27,472 nucleotides of DNA from Pigoraptor vietnamica (lineage: Eukaryota; Opisthokonta; Filasterea), in the NCBI GenBank assembly GCA_943704525.1, contig CALSCQ010003338.1:1-27472 (forward strand). The letters are read 5' to 3'. Below the pieces are notes generated by a model. The model made no database searches and was not told the origin of the DNA. It was given only the letters and a program-made list of their open reading frames with translations. The number at the start of each line of letters is the position of its first letter. Position 1 is the first letter of the stretch. The translations under genes were made by a program, and so were the position numbers. Shown one piece after another: positions 10,439 to 19,665 of this stretch.

Positions 10439-11357
10439 TGTGATATCGTGTCCATGGTGGCACTTTAGACTGATTCCAATCGACCACAGGCTTGTATTCC
10501 GGCATGAAGAAGAACGGCTACGAAATTCTCTATCTCTCGTCGCGTGCGATTGGCCAGGCGAACATCACGCGCGGATTTCTCAAGGGCGTGCGACAGGGCG
10601 AGGTCACCCTTCCCGATGGCCCCGTGCTCCTCTCCCCCGACCGCCTCCTCACGTCGTTCACAAGAGAGGTGCGTGTCGATGTAGCCCACTCGCCCCGATA
10701 TTCTCTCGCACTTGGTGACTCCGTTCAAATTGGACTGGCGCTATCAAGTTGGCGTCGCGATGCTTTGTTGAGTGTGGAAGTGAATTGCTCATGTTTCTTC
10801 GTCTTCCACTTTCGTCCGCGCAGGTCATTCGTCGCAAGCCCGAGGAATTCAAGATTGCGTGCCTGCAGTCCGTGCGCGCCCTCTTCCCCTCGGACCCCAC
10901 GTGCAACCCGTTCTACGCGGGCTTTGGCAACCGCATCACCGACGCCATTTCGTACCGCTCGGTCGGAGTGCCCGAGAAGCGCATCTTCACGATCAACCCC
11001 CAGGGCGAGGTCAAGCTCGAGCTCATCAGTTCATTCAAGACTTCGTACCTGAAACTGGGCGACATTCTTGACCACATGTTCCCGCCCATCAACGGGACGG
11101 CCGCGTGGGCGCGCGCGGACGTCGACGACTCGTTCAACAACTTCAACTTTTGGCGCACACCTCTCCCGGTGGCCGACGTCGCACCTTCGACGCCCACAAC
11201 GCCGACATCGCCGATGTCGCCGACGAGTTTGACGGCCGCTGTCGCGGAGCATGCCATCTTGGACGACGGGGCGGAAGTGGGGCCGCCGTCGCTTCTGCAC
11301 CACAGCGTTTCGGTGCCGTCACTGCTGACGACCGCCGCTGGCCGAGAGGGTGTGTGA
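7505..11357 (+). CDS. Lipin, Mg-dependent phosphatidate phosphatase
   Basis: Five exons: 7505-7522, 7824-7985, 8218-10105, 10490-10668, 10824-11357, joining to 926 aa. The first coding exon is only 18 bases (MNYIGR), and the N-LIP domain continues across the splice as '[20 protein letters not shown]', '[20 protein letters not shown]' and '[16 protein letters not shown]' (about residues 1-90). Residues 90-430 are Ala/Pro/Ser-rich and probably disordered, with an acidic patch near 340-350. A mid-region lipin segment follows (about 438-520: 'SLCGVPADG', '[20 protein letters not shown]'). The C-LIP catalytic domain runs from about 607 to 840, with the HAD phosphatase signature DVDGT at 10018-10032 (D661, D663, T665) followed by '[14 protein letters not shown]', '[17 protein letters not shown]' and '[14 protein letters not shown]'. 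Lipins convert phosphatidate to diacylglycerol for triglyceride and phospholipid synthesis at ER or nuclear membranes. All visible catalytic residues are present, so it should be active. Introns 1 and 3 are TG-rich. The neighbouring SWEET gene is divergent. Confidence 0.95.
7560..7790. repeat. TG-rich block filling lipin intron 1
   Basis: Irregular GTGTGTG, GTGCGTGCG and TGCGCG units occupy most of the 301-base intron between the 18-base first coding exon and exon 2. The sense strand is the TG strand and the donor itself (GTGCGTGC) is of the same composition. Confidence 0.85.
10140..10437. repeat. TG microsatellite and about 36-bp minisatellite in lipin intron 3
   Basis: The intron between exons 3 and 4 consists largely of GT repeats. 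From about 10236 to 10400 a larger unit of roughly 30-40 bases recurs at least four times, each with a core of the form GGTTTAGTGAATGTGTTTGT: near 10239, 10281, 10312 and 10347, with a decayed copy near 10380. It ends in a nearly pure (TG)n run at about 10391-10437, shortly before the acceptor at 10487-10489. Confidence 0.85.
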
Positions 11358-12084
11358 TCATGCGGCAATACAGTCTTAGGGCAGAGCACGGGAACTTCGT
11401 TGAGTTGTCCATGCGAGGGCAGTCGAATTTGTGCGACAGTTTCCCGTATTCGTCGCATGTCGACCCACTTGAGTTGCAGCACTTTTCCCTCGGGGTGACT
11501 AAATTGTCACTCGCCGGAGTGATTTTCCTCACTCCCCAATTTGTACAATTATTTCGTTTTTTATGTATGGGATAATGTATGAAATTACCGGCAAATTTCG
11601 TCACATTTTCCCCGCTTCAAATGTCCGTTTTGTGCCCAACACCTGGTTGCGGCGAAACCCAACCAATGGGACATTATGAATAAAACCGAAGTCCGTGTGC
11701 TCCGCCGCACGTGAAGGTAACAGCGACCCATTGGCTACGCCCATTTTGCACGCGCACTTGATCCGCCACACAATTGTTCGTCCAAACGAGAATTTAAATT
11801 TAGAGGACGCTTCTCTGTTCGCTTGTCGCCCTATGTGCACCGCACACGGAGCGGCGATCCCCGCGGCGATTTACCAAGCGCCTTTCCTCCAAGGGCCAAA
11901 CGGAAGGCGTCCCACTCTTGGTAGCTTCTTAGCACACGAGAACGGGCGATTTCTCTTGACGCCGGTCTCAGTCTTGCTGAGTGTTGATGGGCCGCACGAC
12001 ACAAGACTGACGTGACGGCCGGTAGGGCAGTGCTGTCTGACTGGCCGCACACTGCGGCGCGCGGTGAGCGCGGGGCACTTTGCC
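11358..12084. other. Spacer between lipin and TmcB-like gene
   Basis: 727 bases, more AT-rich than the flanks. An AATAAA hexamer lies at 11679-11684, about 320 bases after the lipin stop, and could be a polyadenylation signal, but this is unproven. Two CCAAT-type boxes sit at 11663-11667 and, inverted, at 11730-11734. No credible reading frame was found. Confidence 0.5.
11663..11734 (+). promoter_or_regulatory. Pair of CCAAT-type boxes upstream of TmcB-like gene
   Basis: AACCAATGGG (CCAAT at 11663-11667) and the inverted form CCCATTGGCT (ATTGG at 11730-11734) are 67 bases apart and 350-420 bases before the TmcB-like start codon. CCAAT boxes are the known NF-Y binding site. Similar pairs occur upstream of the next two genes on this strand, which makes chance less likely. 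The assignment as promoter elements is inference. Confidence 0.35.
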
Positions 12085-13302
12085 ATGGACGACCTCTACC
12101 ACGAAGCCCTTTCGGCTGCCTCCTCGCGAGAAGGCGACGCTCCGGTGGCGCGTCGCAGCATACTCGTCCGCATCAAGGACGGCGTGTTCCGCGTCCTCTT
12201 CACGGTCGTGCGCGTCGAGCCCACGACTCCTGCGTGGCTAGTTGTCTTGGAGTCGATCATCATTCTGCTGCAACTGCTTTCGTTCCCCTTCAATCTCCGC
12301 CTCGAGTTCCCGTGGAACAGCCCGGCGACCGAATGGTTCGTGCGCCTCTGCTCCATCGCAAATCCGACCGTGTACCTATCATCGGGGCGCGGCGGTTTCA
12401 TAGCGGGCCTCGCGATACTCGTGCTCGTCTTGGTGGACGCGGGGGTCATCGGCTACAACATTCGCCACAAGGCAAAGCGCATGCCCAAATGTGAGATCTC
12501 TCTGTCCCGTCGCCACTGAGTCGCATGGCCCAGCGCTCGGTCACCGTTTCTTCCTTCGCCGTGCGTTGTTCGGCCCAGTGGTGGCCGACTCGTCCCGCTC
12601 AGTTCCACTCACCGTTCGTTGCTTTATGTGTACGTGTGTCTCGGCCGAGCCGTGCGTGTGTGTCCCGCCGTTATCTGTTACCACTAGTGGCGCGTCAGGC
12701 GCTCTGATTGCCATTTGACCGGAGCGTTGGACTGTGACAGCGACTGGCCCGGCACCCGAACTGTTACTGAATTCACAATCGCGATGCGCAACAGGGCCCG
12801 TGACCATAATGCGCGGCGTGTGCGGGTGCTTCGCGACCGTCCTCTTCATCCCGGGGCTCACGCTGCTCTGCGCGCCCCTCTCGTGCGACATTCCCGACAG
12901 GGGCGCCTGCGGTGCGGGGATCGATGTCCTCTTCAAGGTGCTCGCGGCCATTGCATCGCCCCTCTTCATCGCGATTGCCCTTGCCACGTCCGCCACATTC
13001 TTTACCCAGGTACGCTTGCCTGTTACTGTGTTACTCTGTTGCACAACGTCGGCCGTGGTCGTAAAGTGAACGTCGTTCCCTCTTTCGCAGAACCCGAAGA
13101 GCGACCACGTGCTCTCGCGCCCGCACGCCCGCATCGACGCGTTTTTCCTGTGCGTCTGCGCCGTTCTCACCCTCTTGACGAACATTCTGCCGGTCGGAGG
13201 CACTGCGCGATGGGTCGTCACTGCCGTCTGTGTCGTCGGAAGCTGCGGCTCGGCGTTCCTGTTCACATGGTGAGCCGTCAACGCGTGCACACACACACAC
13301 GC

Positions 13303-13377
<75 letters not shown>

Positions 13378-13436
13378 TACACATGCGCACACGCACACAG
13401 ACAAACAGACTCGGCTACTCACACACACACACACGC

Positions 13437-13484
<48 letters not shown>

Positions 13485-13638
13485 ACATCCGCGAGCACAC
13501 ACCACATACAAAAACGCAAACGCACGTACACACGCACGTACACGTGCGCACACGCACACAGACAAACAGACTACTCACACACACACATGCACGCGTAAAT
13601 GTACACACGGCATACGCGCACCCACGCTAAATGCACGA

Positions 13639-13708
<70 letters not shown>

Positions 13709-16700
13709 GCACACACGCACGCACGCACGTGCACCACGCACACTATACAAGCACACACACACACACACACAAACCGCACACACGCACGCACGCACGTGCA
13801 CCACGCACACTATACAAGCACACACACACACACACACAAACCGCACACACGCAACAAAACACACATACAACCGCACGCAGACACACGCACACAATACAAA
13901 ACGACACACATTCCCTCCTGAACACAGTGGCGCACACACGCACGCATGTCCACGGTGCTCGACAACTCCAGTCCAGCCTTTCCCTGAACCTAAGTGCCGT
14001 CGATGTTGCAGGTACATTCCGTGCTACCGTTTCGGCTATGCGAAGCTGCAGGCGGCGTCGCAGTGGCTGTTCGCGTACGGGTCCCTCGCTCTCCTGCTTG
14101 CGATGGCACGTGACCACCCCACCGAGAGTGAGGCGTCGATCCTCTTCTTCCTCGGCGCGCCCCTTGTCGTGCCATTGAGCGCGCTCTGTGTGGGCGCCCG
14201 GCATCGCATGGTCCTCGCCAAGCGCATCCGCGACTGCCACGACGCCCTCGAGGTCGAGCTGCGCATACGCTTTGCGCTTGACCGCGAGGGCCTTCTGCGC
14301 CCCGCAGAGGACGACGACGACGACCGCGAGAAGAGCGAAGCCGAAGTGGCCGCGCGCCTCGCCACGCTGCGTTCGATCAACGCCATGTACGCAGAGGCCG
14401 CCAAGCGGCTGCCGGTGTCGTCGCTGCTGCACGTGTTCTGGGCGCACTACTACCTCTTCTACCTCAACAACGCGAACATGGCGCTGGCGGAGCTGTCGAG
14501 CGTGGACGAGCACGAGCCCTTCATCGACGAAACGTTCCTCGTGTACCGGCGCAAGCTCGCCCTCAGCGAGGCGGCAAGCCACGCGTCGGGGTCGGGCGGA
14601 ATCGATGTGGTTGCCTACATCCAGTACCAGAGGCACCTCGCGCAGAGCGCCGTTTGTGACAAGAAGGTCGCCCTCAGCCGCAGCGCATTGTGGGTATTGG
14701 TCGCTTGTGTGCCTGTCGCCGTGCGCTTGCTTGTGCTCTGTGCGTATGTGACTGTTGCCACGTTGTCGGATGTGCGACATGGCACTATAGCCCACCTTGT
14801 GCCCTTATTCAGACACTGATGTTTGCCCTTTCGTGGCCAGCTGGACGGAGTTGCTGCGAACGAACCCAAACATGGCGAAGCTCCACGCGCTCAGCGCTCA
14901 CATCAGCCGGGCGTTAGCTATGGCGCAAGAGAACTACGCGCTCCTCCTCCGCCTCAATCCCAACTCCCCGCTCGTGCTGAGAACGTGAGTAACTCTGCGC
15001 ACTCGCTTCAGTTGCTTTTCGTCTCGAGGTCACCTGAATGTGCACACATTCGGCTTGCATCGTCTCGATGTGGAGTGCAGCTCTCGTGTCACCCTGTCAG
15101 CATGCATCCCCTGAAGCCCCTTCGTCATCCACCGACAGGTACGCCTCGTTTCTGGCCGATGTGCTCAACGACGCCGCGCAGGCGGAAGAAATGGTGCGCA
15201 AAGCGGACCTGCTTGAGGAAGCGCGCGAGCGGGGCTACGACGCAGGCGACAGCGATGGATTTGACGACACGAACCCCACGATTACCATCAACGGCGCACG
15301 AGGGAAGGAAGGGACGATGATAGGTGGGCACGCGTGTTATCATGTGCCGGAGCGCGCGCTGACCTGCTGATTCGTTGTCTCTCCTGTCGTTCTTTTCTTC
15401 CGCTCAACATTAATGCACACACTGCGCGCGTGCACGCACGCACATTGTGCAGAGTGCAATTTGGCCGCGTGCCGCTTGCTGGGCTACCGTCGCGTGGATA
15501 TGGTCGGGCGCAACGTCAACCTCATTATACCAAAGACCATTGCGATACACCATAACCGCATTCTCGCCAAGTGGGTACTGCCGAAATAGTTTGCGGTTTT
15601 CGGCACACTATGGACCGGGCGACAGCTGGGTTGGAGCCTGTCTGAGTTATGTTGTGAATCACATGCTGCGGTTATGGTGAATCGCTGCCGACTCACCGAC
15701 GTGATCGCGCCCTGCAGCTACCTGTCGAGCGGCGTGAGTACGATGCTGGACCGCAAACGCATGGTTGTCGCCGTGCACTCGAACGGCTACATTGTCCCCG
15801 CCAACATCGTCATCCGACAGGTGCGTCTTTTTGCCCTTCACTTTGTAGTGTCGCTCGAACAACGCCATGTTCACCTCACGTGACACCCGCACTCCTGTTG
15901 GCTGCGCAGGCGCTGGACCCGCAGGGCAGCACGTGCTTCATTGGCGTCATGCGGCCGATTGTCTCGGGCGACCACTACATTGTCACGGACCCCAACGGCA
16001 CCATACTCTCGTGCACCGCATCGTGCGCCGTCTTCTTCGACACGGACATTGACCGCATCGAGCACGAGCAGTACCGCGCGCGTGACTGGATCCCGGACAT
16101 TGGCGACGTGCCCGTGGAACGCGCGACCGCCTCTGCGACGGACGCCGAGCGCCTTCGCAAGATGCACCTTGTCATGTCAAGCGCGGGCGCCGGCGGCAGC
16201 GGACCCGACGGTTGCGAGCTGGCCGTGTGCATCGAGCGCCTTGAGACGGCCGGCGAATTTGTCGACATCATTCGCTTTCGACCCGCCGGACAGGACGACG
16301 ACGGAGCGGCGCTGCGTTCCGCGGGGCAGGCGTACGTCTCCGCCTCGCAACCGCCACTCTTGAGGGCCGACCACCCTTCCGCGCGCGGTGACATGGAGAG
16401 CCCCGCGGTACTCCCCGCCCCGTCCCCGCTGCGGAAACCGCGCGAAATGGCTGCGTTTTCGGACGCGATGCACGAAGCGAGCGTGGATTTGCCCGGTGCG
16501 AGTATTGACGACGACCAGCATATGTCTGGGCACCATCCGCGCTTTGAAAGTCACGACAGTGGCTGGTCACGTCGCATCGTGTCACTCGACGACAGTGGGG
16601 CCGGCCATGCTGTGCGCGTGTCCGTGGACGTTGATCAGGTGAGCGTCGGTGACTTCGTTTGACTGTCCGCGTCACAGGGTTTGTAGATGCTGTGTCAAAG

Positions 16701-19152
16701 GATATGTGTTCGAGTTGCACCCGGGCGTTTGCGCGCGCACGCGGGAACATCAACGTGGACGCGCTTGTGATTAAGTCCAGAGTGAGCTTTGAACGCGCTT
16801 GCTCCCCAGATTGAACTGCGCAACGTCGATGGCGGCGACGGGCACGCGTCTCCCGCAGGCGATGGCGAAGCACATGGACGGCCGTCCCATCGAAAAGGTC
16901 CACCGTCGAGTGTCGGGGACTCGCAATCGGACACATTGCGGCACCGCACTCGTCACGTGATCGCGGAGAAGGCGCGAAAGCCCGCCCCGGAGCTGCGGCG
17001 CCTGCGTATCGCCTTGTTCGTGGTGGCCGCCGTGATCGTCGCATTCGGTGTTGCCGCGATCATTGTGCTGCGTGGGTGTGCGCGCGGGCGCTTTGTGCGT
17101 GCGAGTTGATCGTGGATATCGTGTCACTTCGTGCGCGTTTTACTTGCATGCGCATTAATATGGCCATTTCCGCAGGCGACACCACCTTCCGCTACACGGA
17201 CACGGTCGAGTGCGTGTTTGAGGGTGGCACACGGCGCTTCAAGTCGGTGACAATCACGCGCAATGTGCGAACGCTTGTGCTAATGGCGATGAATGTGGGT
17301 GGCCAAGCTGCCCGCTTGAGTGCAGACGTGCGTGTATGCAGTTCTGCGGCTGACAGCGCATTGTATTGTCGCAGACGTCGCTCACTGTGAACATCAACCA
17401 GCAAGTGCTTGCGCTGAAGAAGAGTGCCGAGGACTTGCGCAACCAGCAGAGTCGGCTGTACACGGGTGGGTTGTGCCTTACCCCGACCCTCGAGCGTCTG
17501 TACCTCGTCAAAGACATCCCCATGCGCCTCGCCACCGGCGCCGTCGAGCAAATGAACCTGTGGGAAGCCGTGCAAATCTACGTGGCCAAGGCGTCGCAGG
17601 TAAGTGGTGGCTTGCTGCTAATGGGTGCCTCCAGGGACCGGGGGAAGGGCAATATCTGGTTGTTTTGTTCGCGCACTGATTGTTCGCATCGTCCCAACAG
17701 CTTGCAGAGCGTGACTACATGACGCTGCGCGACACGGACGACGACGTCTCGTTCGTTCTCCACAACGGGATGGAGGGCCTGCTGAGCGGGCTCGACGTCT
17801 CCGCGGATGCGTACGAGGAGCAGGTCTCGCAATTCGCGAACGACCTCAACACAATGACGCTTGCGCTGACGATCGCACCGCTCTGCTTCTTTGTCGTCGT
17901 CGTGCTCGCTGTCGTGCTTCCCGCCCTCGCACGCGTCGAGGCCCGCAAGGAGGCGCTCATGAACATCTTCCTCGAACTGCCGCCGCGCGTCATTCGCGGG
18001 CTCCTCGACGCGGACAAGGCGCGACTCGCAAGCCTCGCGTCGCAGGAGGGGGAGAATGCGACGGCCGATTGGAACGAGCTCGGCGTGTTCGCCCTCGACA
18101 AGGAAGGCGATGGCCACCCGGACGGGGGTGTTCAAACTCCGTCGCTCTCGCGCAGCGGTAGCCGCACGGCCGGCCTGCACGCCTCCACAGACACCGCGTT
18201 CAATGCCCTGCGCGAGGACTCGGCGCTCCGCCGCGCGCGGATAAGCAACGCCACGCGGCGGCGCACTGCGCTCGGCCGCCTGTCATTCCTCGGGGACGCC
18301 ATCAAAGCGCAGCGGAAGCTTGCACTGCGGGGCGTGCTCCTCGCGGCGGTGGCCGTCGCGTACTACATTGCGCTGCTGGTGCTCGCGGCGGAGCTCGTGA
18401 AGGACGCCGACTCGAACGGCGCGCAGGTGAACTGGGCGGACAGGCGCGCGTTCATCACGCGTGAGATATTCTACTACGTACGCGAATCAGCGGTGGCCAA
18501 CTCAACGGAGCAGATTGAGGAGAACACCGCCCGCATTGCGAACCTGACCGCCAAGCTGACGATGATCGAGGACGCGCTGCTGTACGGCAGCTCCTCCCTC
18601 GGCGTGCGAGAGTCCGCGCGGCGCCCTGAGATTGCCGCCAAGATGTTCGGGAACGCGTGCCAGGACAGCTACACGGACGCGCCGCTTCCCAACTGGCCGC
18701 CGTGCAGGGAGCTCGAGAACGGCGTGCTGACAAGCGGGCTGCAGCCCACGATGGCGCAGTACATGGAGCTCGCGCGAACGACCATGGCGCGGTTTGCGGC
18801 GATCCCGCGCCCGTTTTCGCACGACGACGCCGCACACCTGATCCGCGAGGATAAGGTCCTGCTCACCATCCGCCAACTGGACTGGGCGTACATGACGGAG
18901 CCACTCAACGCACTGACGCAGAGCTATGCCGAGTTTGCGCGCCAGCAGGTGACGACGTTCCAGCAAGACATTCTCATCCTGTCCATTGTGGAGATCGTCG
19001 CGGTGGCGGCCATCTGGGCGCTGATGCTGCGCCCGGCCGTCACGCGCCTCGAGGATGACATACGGCAGGGCCACGGCATGCTCCTCATGATCCCGTCCGA
19101 CGGCGCCGTCGACGTCGCCACCCAAATACGAACATTTCTGCGCGAGTGGTGA
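12085..19152 (+). CDS. TmcB-like ('tiny macrocysts') polytopic protein with PAS-like domain
   Basis: Thirteen exons: 12085-12490, 12795-13009, 13091-13269, 14012-14689, 14841-14984, 15139-15323, 15453-15570, 15718-15820, 15910-16638, 16810-17071, 17176-17327, 17375-17599, 17701-19152. All phases join, giving 1615 aa. About eight hydrophobic helices fill residues 50-325. A helical TPR-like region follows (about 330-560), with the family-typical '[17 protein letters not shown]', '[20 protein letters not shown]' and '[20 protein letters not shown]'. A PAS-like module spans about 603-690 ('[20 protein letters not shown]', '[16 protein letters not shown]'). After an acidic and Ser-rich linker come a helix at 986-1006, a presumed lumenal or external segment, and helices near 1185-1209, 1341-1364 and 1556-1576. 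This architecture matches TmcB/TmcC proteins, first named from Dictyostelium mutants with small macrocysts. A sensory or mechanosensory membrane role is likely, but the biochemical activity is not established. The first in-frame ATG was chosen; an upstream GTG was not used. Exon 2's acceptor (12794) is the least certain. Confidence 0.8.
13289..13912. repeat. CA-rich block filling TmcB-like intron 3
   Basis: The 742-base third intron is mostly (CA)n with CG, TA and GACAAACAGACT interruptions. A block of the form GCGCACACGCACACAGACAA plus CAGACT and CTACTCACACAC appears twice, starting near 13385 and 13546, about 161 bases apart. A second, tighter duplication lies at 13715-13850. Reading frames of several hundred codons run through this block, but they encode only His-Thr or Cys-Val repeats. 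Confidence 0.92.
13715..13850. repeat. 67-bp tandem duplication inside the CA block
   Basis: The sequence GCACCACGCACACTATACAA occurs at 13731 and again at 13798. It is preceded in both copies by ACGCACGCACGT and followed by a short CA run and AAACCGCACACACGCA. The two copies appear identical over most of their length, implying a recent duplication. Confidence 0.85.
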
Positions 19153-19665
19153 ACCGCATTCACAAAGTGTCACTAAACGGAATTTTCGGCTTGGTTGTCG
19201 TTTGAGCAGCACGGACGGTGCAGGGGCAAAGCAGTCAAACCGGCCGCTGCCGGTCAGGGCTCTGAATACGGCCACTCGGGATCGGCGGGTGCGAGTGACG
19301 GTCACCGGTAGTATCATCAGTCGGCATAGCCCGGGTAAGGCGCTGTAGTTCTTCACTATGCAGTTTCACTGTCGATTGTCGTTTAGGCGATCGACGCAGC
19401 AGCAGTACTGTTGCGTGCTGTTTGTGTTTGTGCCGCCAGCACTGTCGGCCAATGGCAATGACTGCCGGAAATCACGAGGCAAAATACGACGGCCAGAATT
19501 TTCCGGCCAATTTTCCGTTCGGAATTTCCTGCCCACTTACCATATTGGGTGTGACCGCACCTTTCCATTCGGCACTGGGAACGTGCTCTGTCAAGTCATG
19601 TCACTCAGTTTGCCGAGCGACACGAAGAGGCTGCAAAATCGCCTGTGCCCCCGCGCCCGCACGGA
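19153..19665. other. Spacer and promoter of the glycosyltransferase-like gene
   Basis: 513 bases with no credible coding frame. It contains two CCAAT boxes at 19449-19453 and 19507-19511, about 155-220 bases before the next start codon, and a run of GGCCA/TGGCC-like short motifs around 19485-19515. Confidence 0.5.
19449..19511 (+). promoter_or_regulatory. Pair of CCAAT boxes upstream of glycosyltransferase-like gene
   Basis: CGGCCAATGGC (CCAAT 19449-19453) and CGGCCAATTTT (CCAAT 19507-19511), 58 bases apart and in the same orientation, at a distance typical for NF-Y sites. No TATA box was seen. The regulatory role is inferred from position and from similar pairs at neighbouring genes. Confidence 0.4.

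Noticed and set aside
12064-12084. Extended start of the TmcB-like protein at a GTG
   Set aside because: Nuclear eukaryotic genes rarely start at GTG, and the ATG at 12085 begins a normal N-terminus.
12541-14178. Long frames on both strands through the CA block (Cys-Val or His-Thr repeats)
   Set aside because: These are translations of dinucleotide repeats lying inside a phase-consistent intron of the TmcB-like gene.
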